From Bradyrhizobium sp. CB2312 (GTDB taxonomy: Bacteria; Pseudomonadota; Alphaproteobacteria; Rhizobiales; Xanthobacteraceae), in NCBI RefSeq assembly GCF_029714425.1, contig NZ_CP121668.1, positions 1,323,501 through 1,387,500 on the forward strand: DNA of 64,000 nt, read 5' to 3'. A program made the position numbers and the translations under genes. Positions 8,835-20,695 of this stretch are shown here, one piece after another; the first letter of the stretch is position 1, and each line of letters starts with the position of its first letter. Below the pieces are notes generated by a model. The model had not been told where the DNA came from. It ran no database searches and was given only the letters and a program-made list of their open reading frames with translations.

Positions 8835-10586
8835 TCAGCGCGCCGCGGTCGTCTCCGCCTGGGCCGCCTCGCCCAGGGTGTGGATATTGCCGTCCTGCAC
8901 CATCATCACCTTGCGGGTGTGGAAGGCATCCAGCGTCGAGCGGTGGCCGATCGAGACGATGGTGGCCTGCGGCAGCTTGTCCGCGAGCAGCCGGTACAGC
9001 CGGGCCTCGGAGGGCTCGTCCAGGGATGCCGTGGCCTCGTCCAGGAACAGATAGTCCGGCGTATGCAGCAGCGCGCGGGCGAGCCCCAGCCGCTGCTGCT
9101 CGCCGAGCGACAGGATCCGGTTCCAGTGACCGTCCTCGTCGAGCCGTTTGGCCAGCCGCGGCATGCCGACCGCGTTGAGCGCCTCCGCGATCTTCTCGGG
9201 CGCGACCGTGCCGTGCTCGGACGGATAGATCACGGCGTCGCCGAGCGGGCCGATCGGAAAATACGGCCGCTGCGGCAGCATCATCAGCCTGGCCTTTTCG
9301 GGAATGGCGATGCTCCCGGTGCCGAATGGCCAGATGCCGGCGATCGCCCGGAACAACGTCGACTTGCCGGAGCCGGATGGCCCGCTCACCAGCACCCGCT
9401 CCGCCGGCTCGACCGTGAAGGCATCGGCGCTGACCAGCGGCTCGCCGTTCGGCAGATCCACCAGCAACTGCGCAAGGGTGATTGCCTTGCCACTCGAGCG
9501 CGCAACGCCGATGGTCGGCTCGCGCGCGGCGAGGGTGGCGGCGGAGCTGACCGACATCTCGAAGCCGTCGAGACGGGCGACGATGGCGCGCCATTCGGCG
9601 AGCGAGCGGTAGGCCGTGACGAAGAAGGACAGCGCATCCTGCACGCTGCCGAAAGCCGAGCCGGTCTGCATCATGTCGCCGAGCTGGATGCGTTTGGCGA
9701 AGTAGGCCGGAGCGACCACGACGTAGGGAAAGATCGTTGCCGCCTGGCCATAGCTCGCCGTGAAGGCGGTGAGGCGCTTGGTCCGGCTCATGATCGCGTA
9801 CCAGTTGGCGATGACGAAGCCGAAGCGGTGCAGCAGATGTCCTCGCTCCGCGCCCTCACCCTTCAACAGCGCGATCTGCTCGGAATTTTCGCGCACGCGG
9901 ATCAGGTTGAAGCGGAAGTCGGCCTCGAAGCGCTGCTGCTCGAAATTGAGGTTGATGAGCGGAGCGCCGATCCAGTGCGTCAGCCCCGTGCCCAGGACCG
10001 CGTAGACCAGCGCGCACCAGACCAGAAAACCCGGGATGACGATATCGGTGCCGTAGATGTGCAGGGGGGCCTTGTTGGACAGGCCCCAGAGGATGACGAC
10101 GAACGATGCCAGCGTCACGATCGACGACAGCAGACCAAGGCCAAGGACGAGCGTTTGCTCGACGAAGTTCTTGACGTCCTCGGTGATACGCTGGTCCGGG
10201 TTGTCGGCCGGGTCGCCCTTGAGCTGCATCCGGTAATGCGTGGCGCCTTCGAGCCATTCGCCGAGATAGTGTTGCGTCAGCCATCGCCGCCAGCGGATCT
10301 GGAGCCACTGGTTCAGGTAAAGCTTGTAGACGGCCACTGCGACGTAGGTGAAGGCAAGGCCGATGAAGATCCAGACCTCCATGACGAACTCGTTGAGATC
10401 GTAGGCCTGGAGCGCGCTGTAGAACCGGTTCTGCCATTGATTGAGCAGCACGTTGATCGCCACCAGCGTCAGCTCCATCGCGATGACGACGCCGAGCAGG
10501 CCGCGGCCGGCCCATTTGTCTTCCGATCGGAAATACGGACCGGCGATTCGCCAGACGACCGCGAGCGTGGCGCTGATGTTCTTCAC
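8835..10586 (-). CDS. SbmA/BacA-like ABC transporter (fused permease and ATPase)
   Basis: This protein of about 583 residues fuses an N-terminal membrane domain (ABC_membrane_2 / SbmA-BacA-like) to a C-terminal ATPase. Hydrophobic segments include LLGVVIAMELTLVAINVLL and LGLLSSIVTLASFVVILWG. The ATPase shows Walker A GPSGSGKST, signature LSLGEQQRLGLA and Walker B YLFLDEATASLD. BacA/SbmA relatives move peptides or very-long-chain fatty-acyl compounds across the inner membrane and matter in legume symbiosis; the substrate here is unknown. I chose the GTG at 10586 (MKNISATLAV) because GAGGAG lies upstream; a TTG at 10619 would add 11 residues. Confidence 0.88.
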   Translation of the reverse strand: MKNISATLAVVWRIAGPYFRSEDKWAGRGLLGVVIAMELTLVAINVLLNQWQNRFYSALQAYDLNEFVMEVWIFIGLAFTYVAVAVYKLYLNQWLQIRWRRWLTQHYLGEWLEGATHYRMQLKGDPADNPDQRITEDVKNFVEQTLVLGLGLLSSIVTLASFVVILWGLSNKAPLHIYGTDIVIPGFLVWCALVYAVLGTGLTHWIGAPLINLNFEQQRFEADFRFNLIRVRENSEQIALLKGEGAERGHLLHRFGFVIANWYAIMSRTKRLTAFTASYGQAATIFPYVVVAPAYFAKRIQLGDMMQTGSAFGSVQDALSFFVTAYRSLAEWRAIVARLDGFEMSVSSAATLAAREPTIGVARSSGKAITLAQLLVDLPNGEPLVSADAFTVEPAERVLVSGPSGSGKSTLFRAIAGIWPFGTGSIAIPEKARLMMLPQRPYFPIGPLGDAVIYPSEHGTVAPEKIAEALNAVGMPRLAKRLDEDGHWNRILSLGEQQRLGLARALLHTPDYLFLDEATASLDEPSEARLYRLLADKLPQATIVSIGHRSTLDAFHTRKVMMVQDGNIHTLGEAAQAETTAAR

Positions 10587-10904
10587 AGAGCAGGATCTCC
10601 TCGAGGGGGGTGTGCACAAGTGCCGGGAGTCAAATGGCTGCGGCCATGCGGAATTTGGCTGCGCTTAGACTAAAGTCGCAAGTTCTGCAATTTGCGTTGG
10701 CTTGTCGCGGCTCGCAACCTTAGCATGGGCTTCGACGGCGCGGGGTGGGGGCCTCCAGGATTTCGCGAGCTTGTGAGCGGACGGGAACCGCCACAATTTG
10801 CAAGGAATTCGCGTCCAGCTCGGGGGTTATCTTCCCAGCGTCAAGCAGGCTTGGCCGTCCACGCAAGGCCGCCTGCCACAACACATGCGTGGGGGAGGAA
10901 GACC
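10587..10904. other. Divergent promoter region between ABC transporter and permease genes
   Basis: No gene is seen. The 318 bases separate two divergently transcribed genes and must hold their promoters. No clear operator was recognised. Confidence 0.5.
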
Positions 10905-12569
<1,665 letters not shown>

Positions 12570-12594
12570 CTGTCGGCGTCCTGCTTCAACGCCA

Positions 12595-12627
12595 ATCCCC
12601 GCGAGGCTCGCCCTCGCGGGGATTTTT
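12595..12627 (+). terminator. Rho-independent terminator after the permease gene
   Basis: The arms ATCCCCGCGAGG and CCTCGCGGGGAT enclose a four-base loop and run into TTTT. Confidence 0.9.
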
Positions 12628-12707
12628 GCATCGTGCGCAGGCGAACCTTCTCAACGGCGCCGCCGTCTTATAGAAGGTGCCGCAAATCGGGTCGGTCGAG
12701 AGGTGTC

Positions 12708-13106
12708 ATGGTTTCGTTCAAGCTGGTGGTGTGTGCGGCGGTTGCAATGCTCGCGACGTCCGGCCTTGCTCGCGCCGAGGAGGGCTTTCCGTTCGGCACC
12801 GAGATGACGCTGGAGGCGCTGCCGCAAGCAGGCTCGAAGCGGATTCCCAACATCGAGATCGGCGACAATGGCGAGGTCGTGCTGGAGCTCTGGTGCAAGG
12901 GCGGCAAGGGCCAGTTCTCGGTCGCCGGCAACACCGTGATCTTCGTGCCCGGCCAGATACAGGATCGGTCCTGCCCGCCGGCGAGAGCCCAGGCCGACGA
13001 CGACCTCGTCGCAGCGCTCGGCAGCATCGAAACCTGGAAGCGCCAGGGCGACGTGCTGACCCTGATCGGCCCGAAGCCGCTGCGCTTTCGCGTGAACGGG
13101 AATTAG
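12708..13106 (+). CDS. Exported META-domain (HslJ-like) protein
   Basis: This 132-residue protein has a signal peptide (MVSFKLVVCAAVAMLATSGL, cleaved near ARAE). The mature part is about 110 residues of beta-rich sequence resembling META/HslJ domains, with an early MTLEALP strand and a late ALGSIETWKRQGDVLTLIG. Two Cys residues in LWCKGGKG and DRSCPPA could form a disulfide. HslJ-type proteins sit in the envelope; no enzyme activity is implied. The start is the ATG at 12708, chosen because it begins the signal peptide. The META assignment is tentative. Confidence 0.7.
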   Translation: MVSFKLVVCAAVAMLATSGLARAEEGFPFGTEMTLEALPQAGSKRIPNIEIGDNGEVVLELWCKGGKGQFSVAGNTVIFVPGQIQDRSCPPARAQADDDLVAALGSIETWKRQGDVLTLIGPKPLRFRVNGN

Positions 13107-13108
13107 CT

Positions 13109-13246
13109 CTCTCGCGTCCCGGACAAGGCGTAGCGCGCAAGCGCTACGACGCAGAGCCGGGACCCAGTTTCTTATCCGCGACTTCGCTTGTGACTTCTGG
13201 GACCCGGCTCCGCAGCGCTTTCGCGCTGCGTCCGGGGCACGAGAGT
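13109..13246. repeat. Long intergenic inverted repeat (CCCGGAC type)
   Basis: The unit begins CTCTCGCGTCCCGGAC and ends with the near-complement GTCCGGGGCACGAGAG. Inner hairpins on GTAGCGC/GCGCTAC and CGCAGCGC/GCGCTGCG lie inside. It fills the whole gap between two convergent genes and probably serves as a bidirectional transcription stop. Confidence 0.65.
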
Positions 13247-13250
13247 CACG

Positions 13251-14462
13251 TCACTTCCACACCGACTTGTCCGCGTCCCACCGCTGGCCCTTCAGCTCCT
13301 TGGCGAGCGCCTCGATTGAGCCGTTGTCGTCGGGCTGATCGCCTTCCTCGTCGGCCGAAGCGTCATCCGAGAGATTGAGCTTGGCGGCGCTGCTCTCGTC
13401 GGCGGTGCTGGTCGCGGGGCTGCCGATCCACAGCATCAGCTTGTCGGTGGTGCCCGGCTTGTCGGGCGAGATCAGGCCTGCGACCTCGATCGTGTCGGTG
13501 AGCTCGAGCGCTGGGAAATCCTGGTTCGGCCGCTTGAAGACCAGCTTGAGCTTGCCGGTGGCCGGGTTGAAATTGTGCGACACCGGCTTGGCTGCAAGCG
13601 TCCTGCTCAGCACGCCGGCGACGGCCGAAGCGAGCTTGTCGCGGTTGACCTTGTCGCCCTCGCGCCAGTCGGCGGCGGGAATGCGGATGGTGCGATCCAT
13701 CTCGGTCATCCCCGCGGTCCAGCCGGCCGCGGTGACGCCGGGCATTGCCTTGAACTTGCCGAGCAGCGCGGCTGCACGCTCCGGATCGACCGACATGTTG
13801 ATGGTCTGCTCGCCGGCGCGCAGCGCGTCGCAGCCGACCGAAAGGCTTGCCAGCGTCACCTCGACGTCCTGGCCCTTCAGGCTCTTCAGGAACTCGGTCG
13901 CAGCATCCAGCTTGATCTTGACCGCGATCGCCTCCGGCGAGACGTCGGTGAAATCCTTCGGCTGCGGCGTGATGCCGTCGTCGGAGGTCTGGTTGTCCAG
14001 AAACTCCTTTTCGCTGAGATCGGAATTGTCCGGCGAGGTCACCTCGGTCACGGCCTGGCCAATCGAAATCTGGCCTCGGAATTCGAACGTGTCTCCGGTC
14101 GGCTTGCGCAGCAGCTTGACGCTGACCGGCGATTTCTCGCCGAGGCTCTGCGTCGTGCCCGTCAGGTTCTGGCCGGCGACCTGGAGATTGACGACGAAGC
14201 GGTCCTTGCGCTCCGAATTCTTCGCGATGGGATAGCAGACGTCGAGCACGGCCGCTGTGACGGTCTTGCCCTGGCGCGTTTCCTTCAGCACCACGTCGGC
14301 ATTGCCGTCCATCAGCCCGTCGATCGAGGTGAAATAGCGCGTCTCGGTTCCGCCCGGCGCGGCGGCCTTCGGCGACAATTTCATCTGGGCGGATGCGACC
14401 TCGGGCGAGGCGGCGAGCAGAGCGGCCAAAATCATCGTCGGGCAAACCAGGAGAGCGCGCAT
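13251..14462 (-). CDS. Exported protein of unknown function
   Basis: This 403-residue protein has a signal peptide (MRALLVCPTMILAALLAASP, cleaved near ASAQ). The mature part is mixed alpha/beta with no motif I recognise. A central region reads SVGCDALRAGEQTINMSVDP, and the C-terminal ~50 residues are rich in acidic residues and Ser. The start at 14462 was chosen for the signal peptide; the open frame continues upstream into sequence that does not look coding. It probably belongs to a conserved rhizobial family of periplasmic proteins. The gene lies downstream of groEL on the same strand, but a terminator separates them. Confidence 0.7.
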   Translation of the reverse strand: MRALLVCPTMILAALLAASPEVASAQMKLSPKAAAPGGTETRYFTSIDGLMDGNADVVLKETRQGKTVTAAVLDVCYPIAKNSERKDRFVVNLQVAGQNLTGTTQSLGEKSPVSVKLLRKPTGDTFEFRGQISIGQAVTEVTSPDNSDLSEKEFLDNQTSDDGITPQPKDFTDVSPEAIAVKIKLDAATEFLKSLKGQDVEVTLASLSVGCDALRAGEQTINMSVDPERAAALLGKFKAMPGVTAAGWTAGMTEMDRTIRIPAADWREGDKVNRDKLASAVAGVLSRTLAAKPVSHNFNPATGKLKLVFKRPNQDFPALELTDTIEVAGLISPDKPGTTDKLMLWIGSPATSTADESSAAKLNLSDDASADEEGDQPDDNGSIEALAKELKGQRWDADKSVWK

Positions 14463-14552
14463 CGCCGAAATCCTCGAAGGAACAGAATCGGCCGCCACCG
14501 TAATTGGTTTTGGCCGTCGGTTGAATTGCAAAGCGTCAGGGAGAGGATCGGC

Positions 14553-14582
14553 AAAAAAGAAGGCCGCCCGGAGGCGGCCTTC
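14553..14582 (-). terminator. Rho-independent terminator of the groESL operon
   Basis: Read on the reverse strand, AAGGCCGCC and GGCGGCCTT form a 9-bp stem with a 4-base loop, followed by CTTTTTT. Confidence 0.9.
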
Positions 14583-14607
14583 GTAGGCGCTGTAATGAAG
14601 GATGGGC

Positions 14608-16356
<1,749 letters not shown>

Positions 16357-16653
16357 TTAGGCCAGCACGCCCATGATGTCCGACTCCTTCATGATCAGGA
16401 GCTCTTCGTTGTCGATCTTGACCTCGGTGCCCGACCACTTGCCGAACAGGACGCGGTCGCCCGCCTTGAGGTCGATCGGAATCAGCTTGCCGGTCTCGTC
16501 GCGGCCGCCGGGGCCGACGGCAACGACCTCGCCCTGGGACGGCTTTTCCTTGGCGGTGTCCGGAATGATGATGCCGCCCTTGGTCTTTTCCTCGGCGTCG
16601 ATACGTTTGACCACGACACGGTCATGCAGCGGACGAAATTTGGATTTAGCCAT
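16357..16653 (-). CDS. groES: Co-chaperonin GroES (10 kDa)
   Basis: This 98-residue lid protein of the GroEL cage begins [18 protein letters not shown]. It carries the mobile-loop region [18 protein letters not shown] and the [10 protein letters not shown] segment, and ends IMGVLA. Length and order are standard. It is the first gene of the operon, 92 bases downstream of the CIRCE operator. Confidence 0.98.
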   Translation of the reverse strand: MAKSKFRPLHDRVVVKRIDAEEKTKGGIIIPDTAKEKPSQGEVVAVGPGGRDETGKLIPIDLKAGDRVLFGKWSGTEVKIDNEELLIMKESDIMGVLA

Positions 16654-16744
16654 GACGTTTCCCTTTGGAGGCTCGCTTCGGAAGTAGTGAATTCGGTGGG
16701 GCGGCGCTACCGTTCCTCCTCTTCCCGAGGATCGAACGGCGCGC

Positions 16745-16771
16745 TTAGCAATCGGGCTTTCCGAGTGCTAA
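16745..16771 (-). promoter_or_regulatory. CIRCE operator (HrcA binding site) of groESL
   Basis: TTAGCAATC, nine bases, then GAGTGCTAA: the 9-N9-9 CIRCE arrangement (TTAGCACTC-N9-GAGTGCTAA) with one mismatch in the left arm. It lies in the leader between the predicted -10 element and groES. HrcA binding here represses transcription until heat stress. Confidence 0.92.
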
Positions 16772-16781
16772 GAGTGGCCCG

Positions 16782-16810
16782 GGAATATGGCTTGGCCGCG
16801 ATCCTGTCAA
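16782..16810 (-). promoter_or_regulatory. Predicted groESL promoter
   Basis: On the reverse strand, TTGACA (16810-16805) and TATTCC (16787-16782) are separated by 17 bases. The preceding C gives CTTGAC, which also fits the -35 of alphaproteobacterial heat-shock sigma factors. The CIRCE element begins about 10 bases downstream of the -10. Confidence 0.6.
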
Positions 16811-16966
16811 GCAAAGGTGGTTAAGCGATTGGTGAGGCGGATATAGGATGGTGGCATTAGAAACTTGGTCGGGGCGCCCGCGTATTAAAGGACGTCATTG
16901 CCCCGGCGGCAGTTTTGCGCTTGGCTGCGGGAGGGGTGCGGCCATGGTCTTGTTCGGGGGAATGCC

Positions 16967-17488
16967 ATGATCAAATCAGCTCGCGCGCGCACGGTCGCCA
17001 ATCTGGCCGCTGCCTCTGGCCTGGCGTTGCTGCTTGGCGCCTGCGGCGGCGGCATGAGCCTGCCGTCGTTCTCGTCCTCCCAGCCGGCACCCGAGGCCGA
17101 GCCCGGCGCCGGTCCTGAAATGCCGGCGAGCATCCGTGCCGACGAAATCGTCGGCCGCTGGGGTCTCGCCTCGTTCCAGAACCCGGCCGACCGCGCCCGC
17201 ACCGAGGCTGCGGCGAGGGCCCAGTGCAAGAACCCCTACGTGATCACCGCCGGCTCCTCCGGTGGCGTGATCATGCATCTGGCCGACCAGGCCACCCCGC
17301 AGGAGCTGCGGCTGAAGGGCTCGCCCAGCGGCAAGAACTATATCGGACCGGCCGGCCCGACCCCCGGCGAGCAGGACCGCGAGATCGTCTCGTTCGACGG
17401 CCGCGTCCTGATCACCCGCTTCATCGACAAGGACGCCGCCACCCGCTACGGCAACATGGTCTACGTCCGCTGCGCGCCACGGGCGTAG
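16967..17488 (+). CDS. Putative outer-membrane lipoprotein
   Basis: This 173-residue protein has a lipobox LLLGAC ending at residue 27, so it is predicted to be lipidated at that Cys. A Ser/Pro/Ala-rich linker follows, then a domain of about 120 residues (EIVGRWGLASFQNPAD... VYVRCAPRA). GRWGL at the domain start recalls lipocalin-like or protease-inhibitor-like beta-barrels, but I cannot place it in a named family. The ATG at 16967 was chosen because it starts the signal sequence. It is divergent from groES, with the CIRCE promoter between them. Confidence 0.72.
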   Translation: MIKSARARTVANLAAASGLALLLGACGGGMSLPSFSSSQPAPEAEPGAGPEMPASIRADEIVGRWGLASFQNPADRARTEAAARAQCKNPYVITAGSSGGVIMHLADQATPQELRLKGSPSGKNYIGPAGPTPGEQDREIVSFDGRVLITRFIDKDAATRYGNMVYVRCAPRA

Positions 17489-17502
17489 TCTCTCTTCCTC
17501 TT

Positions 17503-17607
17503 CGTCATGCCCCGCGAAAGCGGGGCATCCAGTACGCCGCGGCCTCTCGATTCAATCACTGCCGTCTCTGGAATACTGGATCGCCCGGTCTTCGCCGGGC
17601 GATGACA
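17503..17607. repeat. Dispersed intergenic palindromic repeat
   Basis: One hairpin is ATGCCCCGC/GCGGGGCAT (about 17506-17529) and a second is TCGCCCGG/CCGGGCGA (about 17581-17602). The outer ends CGTCATG and GATGACAG pair imperfectly. It is built like the element at 8687. Confidence 0.65.
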
Positions 17608-17628
17608 GCGGGGGACGCCGCCAAAAAC

Positions 17629-17657
17629 AAAAACGCCGGCCCCTGGGCCGGCGTTTT
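17629..17657. terminator. Bidirectional terminator between convergent genes
   Basis: AAAACGCCGGCC pairs with GGCCGGCGTTTT around a short loop. With A and T runs on both sides it can end transcription of the lipoprotein gene (+) and the CheZ-like gene (-). Confidence 0.85.
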
Positions 17658-17679
17658 GCTTTGTCCGTGTCTCGCGCGC

Positions 17680-18465
17680 TCAGTCGAACAGCGCGTCGAT
17701 GTCGTCCTGCGAGGCGTGGCCGACGTCGCCGGCGAGCTTCGGGCCGTTGAGGAGCTTCTCGTCGTCGCTGCGCTGATCGACCGGCGCCGGCACATGGGCC
17801 TTGATCGCGTCGACGCCGCCCCAGATGTCCATCATCGCATTGATGTGCTGCTCGATGAACTTCATCGTGGTCATGACCTTGCTGATGCGCTGGCCGGTCA
17901 GGTCCTGGAAGTTGCAGGCTTCGAAGATCGAGATGACGCGTTCCTGGATGTCGTCGGCGAGGCGCTTCTGCTGGTCGGCCGAGTCCACCTTGGACATCGC
18001 GCTGGCGGCCTGGTCGATCGACTCGGCGGCTTCGAGGATCTGCTGGGTCGCCTGCTCGGTGCCGCCGACGACCGCGCCGAGCTCGCCATTGACCTTGGCC
18101 ATCTCGCCGCCGTCGAAGCTCTTGCCGTGCAGCGTCGCGATTTCGCGCTTGGTGCGGTCGATGGCGTCGTGGATCAGGTCGAGCTCGACCTTCAGCTTCT
18201 CGCACTGCTCGATCTGCGCCCGGTAGGTCTCGAGCATGGTGCGGGCTTCGGACAGTTCGTGGGCCGTGGACGCGTCGATCGCCGCCATGGCCGCGCTGCC
18301 GGACAGCGGGGCAGCCACAACGCCCTTCGCCATCTGTGCGCGGATCGCGCGCAACTCCGCCATGATCTCGCTATGCATCGGGCCTGCCTCTTCGGTTACG
18401 TCAAGAATCGGCATCTCGCCACCGACGATATCTTCGACGCGAAAACGTTTGCGGTGAACAGCCAT
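17680..18465 (-). CDS. cheZ: CheZ-type protein phosphatase
   Basis: This 261-residue, mostly helical protein has a C-terminal half matching the CheZ family. The motif FEACNFQDLTGQRISKV (about residues 183-199) includes the DLTGQ stretch that carries the catalytic Gln acting on phospho-CheY. It ends in SQDDIDALFD, a short acidic peptide of the kind that docks CheY-P in CheZ tails and in the FliM N-terminus. It therefore probably removes phosphate from a CheY-like regulator. No other chemotaxis gene is in view, so it is an orphan in this window and its partner may not be a motility CheY. Confidence 0.85.
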   Translation of the reverse strand: MAVHRKRFRVEDIVGGEMPILDVTEEAGPMHSEIMAELRAIRAQMAKGVVAAPLSGSAAMAAIDASTAHELSEARTMLETYRAQIEQCEKLKVELDLIHDAIDRTKREIATLHGKSFDGGEMAKVNGELGAVVGGTEQATQQILEAAESIDQAASAMSKVDSADQQKRLADDIQERVISIFEACNFQDLTGQRISKVMTTMKFIEQHINAMMDIWGGVDAIKAHVPAPVDQRSDDEKLLNGPKLAGDVGHASQDDIDALFD

Positions 18466-18781
18466 CAGGATACTCCCCCCACCTCACTCACGCGTCTTTG
18501 TAGGCAGAAGCGATTTAACACGAAGTTCACAGCCGGAACTGTGTTTGCAGACGCGCGCGACGGCGCGCAAAGACGCGATTAACCATGCGTGCGCGGCATT
18601 CATCGAAAATAAACGCTGATCGCCAAATTGCAGCCCCGTGTACGACGTGGTGAATCGAAACGCCCTTTCCGTTTACCAAACAAAACGGCTTTTGCTCTTT
18701 ATTGACCACGTCGAGGAGCGCGATCAGCCATCAGCTCTCCATGACGCAAATGATCTAGACGAAACAGTACAGAGTACGTCG
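18466..18781. other. Divergent promoter region (cheZ-like / L,D-transpeptidase)
   Basis: No gene is supported here. The segment is AT-richer than its neighbours around 18600-18710, as expected for two divergent promoters. Confidence 0.5.
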
Positions 18782-19594
18782 ATGTTCAAGAAAATGTCTG
18801 TCGCGCTGCTCGGCAGCGCTTGCTCCTTCATGGCCGGCGCGAACAGCGCGAGCGCCTTCGACAACACGGTGCCGAACGACCCTCCTGCGGTGCTCTACGC
18901 CCCGCAGGTGCCCCCCGCGCCGGTGCGCGTTGCCTCCAATTCGAACATGGGCGGCGGCTTCATCGAGTTCCTGTTCGGCGATGGTCCTGGCCGCGGCCCG
19001 GCCTACGCGCCGCAAGCGCCGGTCTATCAGCAGCAGCCCGGCTATTACGACCAGCGCCGCCTGCCGCCGATGGGCGAGCCGCAGATGCAGGGCGGATATC
19101 AGCAGGGCGCGCTCCAGCAGGAAGCGATCGATCCGCGGCAGCGTCCGTTCGATCCGAGATTCGAGAAACAGATCGTTGACTATAGCGGCAAGGAAAGTGC
19201 CGGCACGATCGTGGTCGATACGCCGAACAAGTTCCTCTATCTCGTCGAGGGCAACGGCAAGGCGATGCGCTACGGCATCGGCGTCGGCCGTCCCGGCTTC
19301 ACCTGGTCCGGCGTCAAGTCGATCACGGCAAAACGCGAATGGCCGGACTGGACGCCGCCGGCGGAAATGATCGCGCGCCGTCCGGATCTGCCCCGGCACA
19401 TGGAAGGCGGCCCGGAGAATCCGCTCGGCGCCCGCGCGATGTATCTCGGCTCGACGCTCTACCGCATCCACGGCTCCAACGAGCCCTGGACCATCGGCAC
19501 CAACGTCTCCTCCGGCTGCATCCGCATGCGCAACGAGGACGTCATCGACCTCTACGGCCGCGTCAACGTCGGCACCAGGGTCGTGGTGATGTGA
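18782..19594 (+). CDS. L,D-transpeptidase (YkuD/ErfK family)
   Basis: This 270-residue periplasmic enzyme forms 3-3 peptidoglycan cross-links or attaches proteins to the wall. It has a signal peptide (about residues 1-25), then a Pro/Gln/Tyr-rich linker of roughly 100 residues. The YkuD domain (about 140-270) begins GTIVVDTPNKFLYLVEG. The catalytic motif is complete: HGSNEPWTIG followed by SSGCIRM, with His, Ser-Gly-Cys and Arg present. The ATG at 18782 was chosen because the signal peptide begins there. A bidirectional hairpin follows the gene. Confidence 0.93.
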   Translation: MFKKMSVALLGSACSFMAGANSASAFDNTVPNDPPAVLYAPQVPPAPVRVASNSNMGGGFIEFLFGDGPGRGPAYAPQAPVYQQQPGYYDQRRLPPMGEPQMQGGYQQGALQQEAIDPRQRPFDPRFEKQIVDYSGKESAGTIVVDTPNKFLYLVEGNGKAMRYGIGVGRPGFTWSGVKSITAKREWPDWTPPAEMIARRPDLPRHMEGGPENPLGARAMYLGSTLYRIHGSNEPWTIGTNVSSGCIRMRNEDVIDLYGRVNVGTRVVVM

Positions 19595-19677
19595 GCTCTC
19601 TTAAGCTTCTCGCCTTGCGGGAGAGGGGGCATCGCAAAGCGAAGCCGGGAAGAGGCGAGCGTCTGACGTTCGAGATG

Positions 19678-19710
19678 AAAACGGCCGCCTCCCGGGCGGC
19701 CGTTCTTGTT
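19678..19710. terminator. Bidirectional terminator between convergent genes
   Basis: AACGGCCGCC (19680-19689) pairs with GGCGGCCGTT (19695-19704). An A run precedes and a T-rich stretch follows. It serves the L,D-transpeptidase gene (+) and the DUF2076 gene (-). Confidence 0.85.
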
Positions 19711-19730
19711 TGTCACGCTATCGGGCAGCC

Positions 19731-20570
19731 TCACGCGTAATCGCTGCCGCCGTCGTCACCGCCGCCGAAATCGCTGTCGTCGGCCATGTCCATGTTGCCG
19801 TCGTCGTGATCGTCGTCGTAATTCTGGTCGTTGTTGTCGCGATCGTTCGAGGCCTGGTCGGAGAAGCCCTGACGGGAGTCGCGGCTCAAGCCGATGTCGC
19901 CGAGGCCAGCATCGCGCGCGAGCGAGCCGCCGGACTGATCGCCACTACCACCCCACGGACCGCCACCACCGCGTTCCTCGATGATGGTGGTGTCGCCGAA
20001 GGCCTGCTGGTGCCCTCCGCCCATCATGCCGCGGATGCTGGAGAGCAGCAGCGAGCCGCCGACGACGCCGGCCGCGGCTGCCGCGGCCGTGCCGAGGAAC
20101 GAGCCGCCGCCACCGCCGACCGGCGGGGCGCCATAGCCCGGAGCTTGGCCCTGACCCGGACCTTGTCCGTAAGCCTGACCATAAGGCGGCTGGCCGTAGC
20201 CCGGCTGGGTCTGGGGCATCGCCTGGCCGGTGTTCCAGACCGGCCGCTGCTCACGCGGCGGCACGTTCGGAACCGAGCCGCGAGACTGGCTTCCGCCGAA
20301 CAGCGTGTCGCGCATGGTGTCCAGGAAGCCGCCGGACTGCTGCTGCTGCTCGGGCGCATGGGCCGCTTCCAGCTCCTGGATGCGGTTATGGGCGCGCTTC
20401 AGCGCTTCGTCCTGCAACAACGTGGTCTGCACCAGGGCGTAGACCCCGCCGGGGGCCTTGCGCAGGCCGTCGGAGATCGCGGTGATCGCGTCGGGATCAC
20501 GCGGTGCATTTTCCAGTTTCGAAAGCCGGTCGAAAAGCTCGTCAACGAGCTGGCGTTCCTGCGGCGTCAT
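19731..20570 (-). CDS. DUF2076 family protein
   Basis: This 279-residue protein opens with the family signature: MTPQERQLVDELFDRL, then a helical region to LEAAH (about residue 90). A long Gln/Gly/Pro-rich segment follows, with YGQ repeats near residues 140-165. A short hydrophobic Gly/Ala stretch SFLGTAAAAAAGVVGG lies near 180, and the Asp-rich C-terminal tail is full of DD/DN steps. Function is unknown. The layout suggests a cytoplasmic coiled-coil head with a disordered, acidic tail. Confidence 0.85.
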   Translation of the reverse strand: MTPQERQLVDELFDRLSKLENAPRDPDAITAISDGLRKAPGGVYALVQTTLLQDEALKRAHNRIQELEAAHAPEQQQQSGGFLDTMRDTLFGGSQSRGSVPNVPPREQRPVWNTGQAMPQTQPGYGQPPYGQAYGQGPGQGQAPGYGAPPVGGGGGSFLGTAAAAAAGVVGGSLLLSSIRGMMGGGHQQAFGDTTIIEERGGGGPWGGSGDQSGGSLARDAGLGDIGLSRDSRQGFSDQASNDRDNNDQNYDDDHDDGNMDMADDSDFGGGDDGGSDYA

Positions 20571-20695
20571 GATCAGTCTCCCTCGCGCAAACCAAGCGCG
20601 AGCAAGATGTAGGGTTCCATTGTGGCCCCAACAGTGCCGGCCATATTAAATTTCGGTATGCGACAAGCTGACCCGCGGCTTGTTTTTGGCCGGGT

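Noticed and set aside
8661..10673. 670-codon open frame antisense to the ABC transporter
   Set aside because: The reverse strand encodes complete Walker and signature motifs; this frame has none.
13109..13246. Possible insertion-sequence remnant
   Set aside because: No transposase piece or target duplication; it fits the dispersed intergenic repeat class.
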